Shown one piece after another: positions 12,289 to 23,951 of a DNA stretch of 64,000 nt. Both the position numbers and the translations under genes were made by a program. Origin of the DNA: Buxus sempervirens (taxonomy: Eukaryota; Streptophyta; Magnoliopsida; Buxales; Buxaceae); the NCBI GenBank assembly GCA_947561395.2, contig OX387182.1, positions 2,738,001 to 2,802,000 of the forward strand. Direction: 5' to 3'. A model generated the notes under the pieces. That model saw nothing but the letters and a program-made list of their open reading frames with translations. It ran no database searches and had not been told where the DNA came from. Every line of letters starts with the position of its first letter. The stretch's first letter is position 1.

Positions 12289-12500
12289 AGATGGGATTTC
12301 TCTGATTTAGATGTGTCTCTCTACCGTTAATGGCACCTCTATTATAGTTTGGGACCTTCACACCTCCTATCACTCTGCCTAGTTTCATCGTTAAGGTGGG
12401 ATTTCTTCGATATAGATGTGTCTCTCCACTATTAATGGCACCTCTTTTATAGTCTGGGACCTCAACACCTTCTCCCATCGCTCTACTCAATTTCACTGCT
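12289..12500. repeat. two-copy 105-bp tandem repeat
   Basis: GGGATTTC at 12,293 and 12,398 marks two adjacent units of 105 bp. They share the blocks TAGATGTGTCTCTC, TTAATGGCACCTCT and ATAGT(T/C)TGGGACCT. 105 is a multiple of three, so a minus-strand open frame (12,212-12,496) carries two similar 35-residue repeats (GAIN-GETHL-RNP pattern). No protein family recognised. Confidence 0.75.
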
Positions 12501-12634
12501 TCCCAGTCGGCGTCCTCCGTGGTATGTCTTGATCAGAGTGTTAGACACCAGACTCTAAATGCCAATCAATCGCCGTGGAAAGTCAAGACTCTGCTTGCCA
12601 ATTGTCAAATGACGTAGACACTCGTCGTTCGCCA

Positions 12635-12730
12635 AATGCCAGTCAATCGCCGTTCGCCAAACGCTATTCAATCGCTATTCACCAAACATCAGACTCCGCT
12701 TCCTAGTCAATCGCCGTTCTCCAAACACCA
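12635..12730. repeat. degenerate 25-bp tandem repeat
   Basis: Units of the type GCCAGTCAATCGCCGTTCGCC followed by AAAC, at least three, the last with an insertion. Related single motifs occur from 12,560. The sequence merges into the PPR fragment on the opposite strand. Confidence 0.6.
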
Positions 12731-12744
12731 AGCTTCCAGAATAT

Positions 12745-12935
12745 ACTTGAAACATACATGTTGCATAGCAATACATGAGCTGTTGAGGGATCCAGTTTAA
12801 GGAGTTGTTGGGCTGCACATCTTGCAATTGCTCCATTCTTCTCACCAAACCCACAAATTCCAAGTAATGCACCCCAGACTGAAGGACCTGGCTCAAAAGG
12901 CAGACCCAAGACAAATTCCTCTGCCTCCTCGACTT
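12745..12935 (-). pseudogene. PPR protein fragment
   Basis: The minus strand encodes about 63 residues of the E-domain region of a plant pentatricopeptide repeat protein of the PLS class, organelle RNA-editing or processing factors. The recognisable blocks are EEAEEFVLGLPFEPGPSVWG, ALLGICG and a run ending in HVLLCNMYVSS. In intact genes this follows a long array of PPR motifs, which is absent here. Downstream the frame runs into unrelated residues within 15 codons. The piece looks like a gene fragment moved by a transposon or unequal exchange. There is no promoter or start of its own, so expression is unlikely. Confidence 0.65.
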
Positions 12936-13039
12936 TATATACTCTTTTTTTTATATATATTTTTTGCTTTTGAATTTTCTTTTCCAATTTTTATCCGTTC
13001 ATCTTAACTATTCTACAATATTTTGAGATTTTTGTTCGA

Positions 13040-16000
13040 TCATTTGAAATCAATGTCTTTTTTTTTTTTGTGATATAACCTGTTTTATATTTTAATACCT
13101 ATATTTTGTTATTTATTTTTATTAAATTTTTGCTATTTCTTATGCGTAATTTTCGGTTAATTTTCTAAAATTATTTAATTTACCCTCTTCTTTCATTTCC
13201 TTTTCATTTTTTTTATGTTGTTTGATTCTTACTTGCCTTTGTTTCGATTTTTATCAAATGATTCAATCTTTTCATGGATTCCTTGAAAGTTCGTGGCATA
13301 TTTTGTGATTTCGTCTTCCAATAATGTACCTATTTGTATGCAATTTTCCATTGCCTACCTCTTATTAAATCTCATTTCTTTTATTGATTTAGAGTTTGCT
13401 TTATTAGATCATTATTTACCTTTTTCCTTTGATTTTTAAAAAAATATTTTTATGTTTTCTTAAATCATTTGAAATTTTCGTGGGATATCTTCGCCTTGAA
13501 TAAAATACTTCAAAAGAAAAAAAGCAGTAAAAACAACAAATAATAATTAAAGCAGCGAAAAAACATTAAAGTAAACTCAAAGAAATAAAGATAGGAAATT
13601 TTTTTATAAGATTCAATAAATATAGAGAAAAAACAGCGAAAAAGAATAAAAGCAGCTAAAGTAAAAAAAAAAAATGAACAAAACTGATAAATATATGTAA
13701 ATTTATTATAAATTTCGATTAAATATGTTTAGAGTTTTAAGATATATTTTATTTATGGTGAAGATCCCATAGACTTTTTTTATTATTTAATGTTTCATAG
13801 TTTTTCATTCAAATTTAGCATGAATTTCTTGTGTTCTTTGATTTTATTTATTATTTGTTTTGTCATTTAATATTTCCATTCTATTTTTTTCTTTTTTTTT
13901 ACTTTTTTTCAGTTTTTTCAAGATTTTTCTTGAATCATTGGAACTAAGTTTCCTTTTTCTGATTTATTGTTTATCTTTTTAGTATTTTACATCTGATTTT
14001 TCATTTATTAATTAATTGAATTTTCAATATCTATTTGTAAGTTATTGTAATTATTTTATTCTGTTTAATCTTTATGTGCTGTGACAATCTCAAATGAGAA
14101 TTTTGTTTCTTGTTTATTTTTATCATCATTCAGTATTTGCATTTGTTTTTTAATGACTTTAAATCAATTTCTTGCTATTTGTTTGTTTTTTATACTAAAT
14201 TTTCTAACTCTTGATTATTTCAGCTTTACATTGTTTTATTTTTTATTTTTCTTTTATTATTCAGTTTTATTTTAACTTACCCTTTTGCCTCTATTCGTAT
14301 ATTTTCATTATTTTATTATATCAGTATCCTGAAATATATGTTTTTGTTTAATTTTTTCATGTTCTTATCTTTTATAAGCTTTCCTTTAATATTCTTTCTA
14401 CGTTTGTTTTTATCATATTTTATTCTTACTTGCCTCTTTCCTTTAATTTTTGTTTCTTTAAAGAATTTGACATATGAATGGGATATAAAGTTGTATTTTC
14501 AGATTTTTATGTTGTTTTATTAACTTTTGGTCATCCAGTTGTAACATTTCTTCCATTTGCTGTTACGTATTTTTGTATTTTTTTTGCTCTTTTGTTATTC
14601 AAATTTGATGTTGTTGCTCTGTAATCTTTTTATTTTGAATAGTCAATGTACAGATGTTTGAGTATGTTATTCTGGTTCACTTTTATGATCAAACCAGAAA
14701 TATAATTGAATTCCCAAACCAAACTGAAAGTGGAACCAGATTGATGTGGAAAGTGAAATTCTGAACTGAAAATCAACTTGAAAATATCTGACTCAATCCT
14801 AAACCATATGGAAAATAAAATTTGTGTGTATGTGTGTGCATATGTTTCTATATACGTATTCGCTTTTGTATGTATATACACTCGCATTTGGTTCAGTTTA
14901 AGAAAAGCTTAAACTGTTTACCAAACTGACGTAGTTCAGTTTGGTTTTTTTTTATTTTTAAATACATAACCAAACCAACATCCATAAAAGCCAAAAAAAT
15001 TGTTGGGTTTTCAGTTTAGACCAGACCAGTCAACATCCTACCAATCCAATACATAATTTTGGAAGGTGATCTTTTGTCTAAGATATTTAGTGATGTGAGG
15101 TTTGTCCTCTCATTCAAATAACAAGCTTGTTGCTAGTCCATCCCTCCCAAACACCTACTCCAGTGGGACTTTGATAGGGTTTCAGTCCCTTGTCTTGTTG
15201 CTGTTTTATTTAGTTCGTAACAGGATACTAAGTTACTTTTTGATTGGATATAGGGAAGTTTCCGTGATTCTTAGGGGGCGTTTGGTGGGCATTATAGAAT
15301 TTGGATTCTAGTAGAATCTGATTCCATACTCTAAAAGCTGTTTGGTTGGGATTTTGAGGCCGGATTCTACTATCCAAGTGTATAATCAAGTCTATAATTA
15401 GTATATACTTTTTTGGTGATTATAAGGATTATGGACATTGGTGCTTAAATTTTCAAAATCTGTGGTTTGAGAGATTATGCATAACATATTATAATAAATA
15501 ATAACATTATAAGTATTATAATGTAATATATTATAATATTATACTATTAGAATAAACATATTATTATATTATAATAATATGTTTATAATATTATAATAAA
15601 TTTAATATATTAATATTAATATATTAAAATATAATAATATATTATATATTAATAATATTATATTATAATACATAATATTTTTTAATTTAATATTGTAATA
15701 AATTTATTATAATACTGTAATAAACATATTTTATAATTATAATATCATATTAATTATTATAATATATAATAATATTATATATAAATTTATATATTATGTA
15801 AAAATATACATATTATATAATAATATATACGATTTTAAATAAGATTTTTACTTTTCTATATACATTATATTATTTTTTATGCAATTTTTAACACAAAAAC
15901 TTCAAATTTAATCTCAATAATCAATGTCAACCAAACAAGATTCTAGATTCTGGTTTAAAAATCTAAGTTCATAATCCTGCTTATTCAAATAGGATTTTTA

Positions 16001-16170
16001 GATTCTAAAATTGAGGAAATATAATTTGGAATATAGAATCTAAGTTTATAATTAGAATCCAGATTCTATAATGCCCACCAAACGCCACCTTAATGTTAAA
16101 GCATTTTCTTTAGTGATTACAATTCTGTTTAGTGGCTTGTATGTTTTGGTATTCTCTTATAAGAATATGG
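13040..16170 (+). repeat. AT-rich dispersed repeat, copy 3 left part
   Basis: Matches copy 1 in landmark order: AAATCATTTGAAATT (13,464), AAAACAACAAATAA, ATAAATATATGTAAATTTAT, the T-rich stretch, the CAAACTGAAAG block near 14,720, GATATTTAGTGATGTGAGG at 15,081, and TTAATGTTAAAGC at 16,090. It is interrupted by a MITE at 15,274. It is cut at 16,175 by the large nested retroelement and resumes at 24,455. Confidence 0.75.
15274..16089. mobile_element. Harbinger/Tourist-type MITE, AT-expanded
   Basis: Outer ends are GGGGGCGTTTGGTGGGCATT and, inverted from the right, GGTGGCGTTTGGTGGGCATT, extended by TATAGAAT. The duplication TTA lies at 15,271-15,273 and 16,090-16,092. The ends continue as subterminal copies of GATTCTA motifs. 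The middle (about 15,480-15,840) is almost pure A and T, with repeated TTATAATA and AATATATTA motifs. There is no transposase. It is a different family from the MITE at 3,308, although it occupies the corresponding site. Confidence 0.85.
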
Positions 16171-17240
16171 ATTTGTGTAACGACCTAGAACCAAGTTTGG
16201 CCATCCAAGGCACCAACCTATCCCCGATCCCTACATATAGGCCTTGTGACCCAATAAAACATAGATAAATTAAAACTTTTTCATTACTTTTGAATCTAAG
16301 TAGTAGTGTAACAATTCATGCATGTGCATATCAAAAGATGTGTATAACGATAACAAAAGTCCAATAATGGACAACAAGTTGATGTACCTGTACCATATGG
16401 CTATTACAGAATGGGGCATCTAACCACACCTCTCAGTTACAAAATACTACAAGTCCAACAAAAATGTAAAACCAAACCATAGAAAATGGAAGACTTAGGT
16501 GGGACGCTAGTATTCCTCCTCTCTATACCCTAGGTGTCTTCTCTTTTCCTTTTTCCCCAATCCGATCCTTCACACCAGAAGTCGACGGCTCTGAAAACAA
16601 AACTGATAAAACAACTTATGAGACGAAAGTCCCAATAAGCAACACATGCATGCTTTTTTAAAACATAGTTCATGTTATAATATCACTTGAGTAAAACCAT
16701 GATGTTTAGATAGTCAAGTGTTAAACCAAGCATAAACAATTCGATGGCAATTTAGATGTAATTCCATACTCAAATGTAAAAGTCAACAATCAATAGACAA
16801 CATTATAACAAGTCCCATCAATTAAAATATCTAGGCAATTTGATATATAGCATTCATGACCACATCTAACTCCATCGATTCCACGTGGTGGGTTAGGCAT
16901 CTAACACCGATTCCCCTTGATGTTAGGTATCTATACACTGATTCCACTTGACGTTGGGTATCCACATGCCGATTCCACGTAGTGGTAGGCATCGGCCACT
17001 AGTGTTGCATGGTGCGGGAATTAGACAAGATGATATAAGAAAACAATAGTAACAACGGTCATGACACTATATACTAACTTGCTCACTTAAGATTTATGGA
17101 TCAATAACCATGTCTTTCACATTTCATGCCACTCATGCATATACAGGTGATAATCTTATCACCACATTCAACAATATCTAGGCCCATGCCCCTCATGCCA
17201 TTTCACGTGCTACAAGCACTTAACAATATCTTATCCTCAT

Positions 17241-17618
17241 TGATGCAGGAGCATATTAAAGAATAAGGACATTTTTTATTTTTAACTAGTTAATCTCTTA
17301 TTGCAGATCTGTTTTAGGATCCTAGTTTTTTTCTTAAATGAGTCATGTGATGGTCATGTGAGTACTTTAATTGAGGGTAGTTCTGTCTTTTCTTTGTCTA
17401 GGGTTACAGCAGCCTTAGTACGTATAAATACATCTTATTAGGTTGTATTGCGGTAGACTTTTTTTATAGAAATAAGAAACAATCAGATCTGAGATTCTTT
17501 GGGCTTGGAGAAACCCTAGAATCAGTTATTTCAAGTTCCACTTTAATCAACAACCTTATTTTTCTTCAATCTCTGTGACCTGCTGTTATTCTACGATTAT
17601 GAAAACTTCTTTGCACCA
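17241..17618 (+). repeat. left LTR of nested chromovirus
   Basis: Runs from TGATGCAGG to TTTGCACCA. The duplication CTCAT lies at 17,236-17,240 and again at 22,940-22,944. A TATAAATA box sits at 17,423-17,430. At 378 bp it is 55 bp longer than the right LTR. Confidence 0.9.
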
Positions 17619-17622
17619 AATC

Positions 17623-17633
17623 TGGTATCAGAG
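17623..17633 (+). other. primer binding site, initiator tRNA-Met
   Basis: TGGTATCAGAG begins four bases after the LTR and is complementary to the 3' end of plant initiator methionine tRNA, the usual primer of Ty3 elements. This fixes the left LTR boundary and the plus orientation. Confidence 0.85.
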
Positions 17634-17653
17634 ACAGGTTTCGATCTATCTCT

Positions 17654-18866
17654 ATGGCTGCTCGTGGTAGAGGAGGACGTGGAGGAAGGCACAGCAAGCT
17701 CAAATGGCAGAGATGGTGGGAATTGAGGCAAATGATTGAGGATTTGTCGCGGGCTGTACAAGCTATACAGTGACAGGAACGTGCGGCAGCCTGAATGGAG
17801 GTACCGGAGGTGACCGCGATCCTTTGGGCATACCGGAAGGTGGCTTTGAGGAGGATGAAGAAACTAATGTTGAGGAAGATTTTAATCCATTCCATGGTCC
17901 AGCAGTTAGAGAAGAACCTGAATGTGGTGGTGGGTTAGAAGAGAGGTTAGTTCGAGCTCTTGACCTGGGTATTGAAGGAGTAAAGGTTATGGTCAAATGC
18001 ATGCTGAAGATTACTTAGATTGGGAGGAAAATGTAGACTACTACTTTGAGTGAAAGCAAATGACCGATGAGCGTAAAGTGCAATTTGTAAAGCTTAAGTT
18101 GTGAGGTTTTGCTCTTCAATGGTGGAAGAGAGTTGAAGAGCAACGGAATCGGCAAGGTAGGCCAAAAATCTGCAGTTGGGAGCATATGAAAATGAAGTTA
18201 AGAAAGTAGTTTTTGCCCGCCAACTATATGATGGATTTATATCATCGGTTTCATGGGCTAAAACAACACAACTTGAGTGTGGAGGAATACTCATCTGAGT
18301 TTAATAATTTGTCTATTTGCGTTGGCCTTAATGAAAGTAATGAGCAACTTACAGCTCGTTATCTTTTAGGGTTGAATCAATCAATCCAAGATGAAATAGG
18401 GATTTTTCAGAATTACGAGTTTAGAGGATGCAAGGCAGCATGCTTTGTGGGCTGAAGCAAGGATTTTAAGGCTTGGAGTTTTGCTAAACCAATGGCTGTG
18501 CGCACTGCTTGGTCGAATCATCTAGGTTTGAGTACTATTCGTAACTCAAGGAGAGACCAAACTACTCAACATGGTGCTAGAGGAGTTGCAACATCAAGTC
18601 AAAATGGCCTACAAGGCATTGGTAGTGTTGATCGAGGTGATAAGGGAAAAGAACCAACTAGATTTGGACCTCCTGGGTGTACCAATACCGGTTCTTCACG
18701 TGGAGACAGCAATAAAACTTTTCGTTGTTTCAATTGTGGAGAGAGAGGCCATGCATCTTACTCATGTCCAAATAGGAGAGTACACTTGGCTGAGTGTGAA
18801 GAAGAAGAAGAGATGGGAAACCAAATTTTTGATGACTATGGAGACGAAGAGGAGAAACTGACATGA
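17654..18866 (+). pseudogene. chromovirus gag, broken
   Basis: Gag forms the nucleocapsid of the retroelement particle. The reading opens with an ATG followed by an Arg/Gly-rich start (MAARGRGGRGG) and soon meets a stop near 17,771. The middle (18,213-18,455) matches the conserved Gag core with a block YHRFHGLKQHNLSVEEYSSE. Near the end is a CCHC zinc knuckle, CFNCGERGHASYSC, with correct spacing (C-X2-C-X4-H-X4-C), followed by an acidic tail. At least three frame changes or stops separate these pieces, so no Gag protein can be made. Confidence 0.85.
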
Positions 18867-18889
18867 ATTGGTGGTTCGAAGAATTTTGA

Positions 18890-21800
18890 CGGCCTCAAAA
18901 CAGATTGATGCTAAGGATTGGCGACGTCAAAACATCTTCCGAACACGTGTTATTTGTGGCGATAAGGTATGTAATGTGATTTTAGATGGAGGAAGCAGCG
19001 AAAAAATTCTCTAAAGAGGTGGTTGTGTAATTGAGCCTACCAACAGAGAGACATCCACATCCCTATAAAGTTGCTTGGTTTTGTAAAGGTACTGAAGTTC
19101 CTGCCACTAACAGTTGTTTAGTACACTTTACTTTGGGAAATAATTATGATGACGAAGCATGATGTGATGTCCCAATGGATGCATGCCACATTCTACTTGG
19201 GAGGACATTGTTGTTTGACCATGACATGGTCCACTTAACCAAGGAAAACACCTACACATATAGAAAAGATGGAAAGAAGCTGATTCTGCAACCTTTAAGG
19301 GACAAAATAGCAATCACTTCCAAGAACAGCAAGGTTAGTGGGTTCCTCACAGCTCGACAGTTTGAAGAAGAAAGTCGAGAAACAAGTATAATGTATATGC
19401 TGGTTGGTTGGAGTGCAGTGAAAGATCAACATGATGAAGATTCTGGTTTCTCAAAAGAAATTCGGCAATTATTGGGGGACTTCAAAGATCTTATAACCAA
19501 GGAGCTGCCAATAGGTTTGCCACCATTAAGAAGTGTTCAACATGCCATTAATTTAGTCCCAGGATCAGCCTTACCAAATCTGTCTGCATATCGTATGCCT
19601 CCTACACATCGAGTTGAAATGAAAAGCCAAGTACAGTACTTAATATCCAAAGGGTTAGTACGAGAAAGTAAAAGCCTGTATGCTGTTCCAGCATTATTGA
19701 CACCAAAGAAGGATGGATCATGGGGGATGTGTGTTGACAGTCATGCTATTAACAAGATGACTATCAAATACAGGTTTCCAATTCCTAGGCTGGACGATAT
19801 GTTGGATATGTTGGTCGGATCGAAGGTGTTCATTAAGTTGACTTAAGAAGTGGTTATCACCAGATAAGAATGAGACACGGAGATGAGTGGAAGACAGCTT
19901 TCAAAACACCCGATGGATTGTATGAGTGGCTTGTAATGCCATTTGGTTTATCCAACACCCCAAGCACCTTTATGCGTGCCATGACAGAGGTACTGCTTCC
20001 TTTCTTGGGTTCATTTGTAGTTGTTTACTTTGATGACATTTTGATATATAGTCGTTCTAAGATAGAACACTTAAATCGTTTACGTAAAGTTCTTGAGGTG
20101 CTTCAAAAAGAGGCTCTTTATGTTAACCTGAAAAAGTGTTCTTTCTTGTGTGGCAAAGTTGTATTCTTGGGCTATATTGTTTCAACAGAAGGGTTGCAAC
20201 TAGATCCCCAGAAAGTGAGTGTTATTACGGAATGGCCTACACCACAGTCTAGAGGAGTTCGCAGTTTTCATGGCTTGGCTTCGTTTTATTGAAGGTTTGT
20301 GAAGAATTTTAGTTCAATCATGTCCTATTACAGAGTGCTTGAATGGGGAAACCTTTGTATGGATAAAATCAGTAGAAAAGGCCTTCCAACAGATCAAAAA
20401 AGCAATGACTCAAGCTCCAATACTTATCCTACCAGACTTTGAGAAGTTATTTGTGGTTGAATGTGATGCATCTCATGTGGGAACTGGAGCCGTTCTTAGT
20501 CAAGAAGGCCGACCGGTAGCCTTTTTCATTGAGAAACTTACTGGTGCAGAGAGGAGATACTCAACATATGATCTTGAGTTCTATGCTCTAGTGCGGGCAC
20601 TTCAACATTGGCGACATTACCTATTGCGACGAGAGTTCGTGGTGTATTCAGATCATCAAGCACTAAAGTATCTAAACTCACAGAAGAAATTGAATCCAAG
20701 GCATGTTGATTGGAGTTCAACTCTTCAAGAGTTCACCTTCACGCTGAAGCATAAATTTGGGAAGTCCAACATTGTGGCTGATGCACTTAGTTGTCGAACA
20801 ATGCTGTTGATGAACATGATGACACATGTTGTAGGGTTCAAGGAGATGAAAAAATCAGTACCAAAATGATCCTTATTTCAGCCATGTATTGGAGAAGTTG
20901 AAGGAACCAACTAGCATAAGAGATTGCCCATACCTTATTCATGATGGTTATCTATTCAAAGGCAATAAATTATGTATACGAGAAGGATCACTTCGTGAAC
21001 AGATCATAAAGGAGCTACATGGTGGTGGTTTAGGTGGCCATTTTGGGAGAGACAAAACACTTGCAATGGTAGACGATCGTTACTTTTGGCCAAAGATGCA
21101 TCGTGATGTAGAACGTTTTGTGAAAAGATGTAGAGAGTGTCAACTGGCGAAGGGACAAATGCAGAACACAGGATTATATACTCCATTAACAGTACCAAAT
21201 TCACCATGGATACACCTTAGCATGGATTTTGTATTGGGGTTACCTCGAACAGCTTGGGGACATGATTTTATCTTTGCTATGGTTGATGGTATCTTGAAGA
21301 TGGCACATTTCATAGCAAGTTCCAAGACGGCTGATGCATCACGGGTGGCTGATTTATTCTTTAAAGAGATTGTTCACTTTCATGGAGTTCCAACCAAGGT
21401 TTACCGTTTCGGTGCCGATGGGTGTGGCCCATGGCACGAAACGAAATTTCGTCGGCACACCGTCAAAACATTGGAAAAATCAAGGAGGCAAAAATTGGAA
21501 AAAAAAATTGAATTTTTTTTTATTCTGTCGAAATTTTGTTGGCATGCCGCTAAAAATCGCTAATGAATATTAAGAAATTTATATTTTTCCTCTCTTTTTC
21601 GCATGTTTTGCTCTTTTTGCCCCATTTCGCTTGGCTCGCTGCCCCGTTTCGTTGGCATGCCGCAAAAAATCGACCGAATTACAAATAAGCAATTTTTTTG
21701 CTTCGAAATGCATTGCTACCTCTCAAAAAAAGAAATTTCGATGGCACGCTGCGGCACCAAAACTGTAAACACTGGTTCCAACTTCATTTGTGTCAGATAG

Positions 21801-22610
21801 AGATGTTAAATTTGTGGGACACTTTTGGTGATCATTGTGGAGGAAATTGGGCACGCAATTAAAGTATTCTAGCACATGCCACCCTCAAACTGACGGCCAA
21901 ACAAAAGTAGTGAATAGAAATCTGGGAAACATGTTACGCTCTATTGTAGGGGATTATGTGGAGATTTGGGATGTACTTCCCCAAACTGAGTTTGCTTATA
22001 ATAGTTCAGTCAATTGAACAACTAAGAAGACCCCTTTTGAAGCTGCCTATGGTTATCGACCGCAACATGTACTAGATCATGTTCCTTTACCCCAAGAAGC
22101 AAGAGTAAATGAGGACGGTGAAGCTTTTGCTGATCAAGTAAGGCGAATTTATGAGGAAGTACGTGCTGCCATTAAAGCCAGCAACCATGTTTATGAGAAT
22201 TCAGCAAACCAACATAAGCGTTTGAAGGAGTTTAATGAAGGAGACTTGGTGTTAGTTCACTTAGGGAGAGGTTTTTTAAAGGAACCTACCATAAACTGAA
22301 GGCTAGGAAATTTGGGCCTTGTGAGGTACTGAAGAAGATAAGTTCCAATGCTTATGTTATTAAGCTGCCTGTAGATTTGCAGATCAGCCCAATATTTAAT
22401 GTTGCAGACTTGTATGCTTTTGATGGGTTTAATGAAAGTGATGAGGTAACTCAAGTGAGTTCAGAACAACTTCCTAAGAAGTCACCAGAAGTTGTAGAAG
22501 ATATTATGGATGTGAAGGACACCAGATCCTAGCGAGGCAATGTTTATAGGAGATTTTTGGTGAAATGGTTGGGAAAACCTGCTACTGAGAGTTGAGTCTT
22601 CCTTAGCCCG
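18890..22610 (+). pseudogene. chromovirus pol, broken
   Basis: Order of domains is protease, reverse transcriptase, RNase H, integrase, chromodomain, the Ty3 order. The protease active region reads ILDGGSS near 18,985, followed by a stop. Reverse transcriptase shows YRFPIPRLDDML and, after a frameshift around 19,845, [18 protein letters not shown] and the catalytic YFDDILIYS. RNase H has VECDASHVGTGAVLSQ and a YSDHQAL block. Integrase has its HHCC zinc site (HFGRDKTLA to CRECQLAKG) and the first catalytic Asp in SMDFVLGLP, then is split by a 380-bp MITE. A remnant FLVKWLGKPATES near the end is chromodomain-like, which is why I call it a chromovirus; an in-frame stop follows directly. A stop also ends the frame at 20,290. 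Not functional. Confidence 0.88.
21395..21774. mobile_element. hAT-type MITE inside integrase
   Basis: Ends read CAAGGTTTACCGTTTCGGTG and, inverted from the right, CAGTGTTTACAGTTTTGGTG, both continuing CCG. The 8-bp duplication GTTCCAAC lies at 21,387-21,394 and 21,775-21,782. CA-N-G-type ends with 8-bp duplications are typical of hAT elements. The interior has several copies of GGCA(C/T)GCCGC-like and CGAAA motifs and no transposase. It interrupts the integrase core after HFHGVPT, so it arrived after the host retroelement. Confidence 0.88.
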
Positions 22611-22616
22611 AGATAT

Positions 22617-22939
22617 TGATGCAGGAGCATATTAAAGAATAAGGAACTTTTTATTTTTAACTAATTAATCTCTTATTGCAGACCTGTTTTAGGATCCTAG
22701 TTTTTTTTTTTTTAAATGAGTCATGTGAGTACATTAATTGAGGGTATAAATACATCTTATTAGGTTGTATTGCGGTAGTTTTTTTAAAGAAATAAGAAAC
22801 CATCAGATCTGAGATTCTTTGGGCTTGGAGAAACCCTAGAATCAGTTATGTCAAGTTCCACTTTAATCAACAACCTTATTTCTTCTTCAATCTCTGCGAC
22901 CTGTTGTTATTCTACGATTATAAAAACTTCTTTGCACCA
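22617..22939 (+). repeat. right LTR of nested chromovirus
   Basis: Same ends as the left LTR, 323 bp. Relative to the left copy it lacks about 10-12 bp between two GTCATGTGA repeats and about 45 bp just upstream of the TATAAATA box (22,745-22,752). Both losses lie between short direct repeats. Immediately upstream I see no convincing polypurine tract; the sequence there is AGCCCGAGATAT. Confidence 0.9.
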
Positions 22940-23926
22940 CTCATGCTAACGCTTAACAGCATGCTTTTCATGTAAAACATTCAACTCATGGGGAATAAAT
23001 AGTTCACATCTTTATTCAATAGTTTAATCAATTCATTTCATGCCTCTTTACTTATATTAGTGCATTCATAGGCATTTTATTTCAAATTATGTCAAATGTT
23101 ACTCACACACACATAACCTTAGCAATCAAGACTCAATTTCACGATGGACACACTTCAAACTTCTTTGGCTTTGACTTTCTATTTCCAAGGATTGTTTGAG
23201 AGGTGTAGACAACAAAGGTCTAGGTTAGGATCACCCAGAAATTGAAATAGGAACAAATTCCCAAAAATGCACAGAATCCTAGATTGGTGCTCAACAAGGC
23301 GCTCGAGCGTTCGGGTTGAGTGCCCGTCTCTGGGTTCTTTTCCAGGGCACTTGACAGGTGCACTTGACCCTTTGGGGTTGAGCACCCGGTTTGGCTCTCA
23401 TGCCAGCGCAAATCTTGTGTATCACGTCATTCTCAGGTTTTTAACAAAATAAAAGCACAGATGAGTCGCTGGAGCGGCCCCGAGCGATTGTTGGAGTAAG
23501 GGGCCCTTGAGCGCCCAAGTCGAGCGCCCGGTTATTTTCTGCAGGTCGTGGCTGATTTTTGCTGTTTTTGAGTTCTTCTTCAACCTAAATCCTCAACTAA
23601 TGTTTCTAGCATTCCAATAACTTACCAATGACTCAACAATAGGATTTATTTAGACATGCAATCATGTTTTCCACATTTGCAATTCAATCTAAAATCATCC
23701 TTGCCCTAATTCCGAAAACCCATTTTCAAATCAAGAAATCAAACAAGGTTTTGAGTTGGAAGGGTGTTGCTTACTTGATTCAAGCAAGAACCAAAGCCTT
23801 GCCCCCAAATGCAGCTCACGACCAGCTCACTCTTGAGCTCTTTGGAGATTTCTCCGCAATCCACCAAACAGAGAAGAAAACAACAAGTCAGATCTCTAGG
23901 CCTTGCTTCTTCCAACAAGGTTCAGC

Positions 23927-23951
23927 TCTTCTTCTTCTTCTTCTTCTTCTT
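23927..23951. repeat. (CTT)n microsatellite
   Basis: About eight TTC/CTT units inside the outer LTR-like insertion. Confidence 0.9.
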
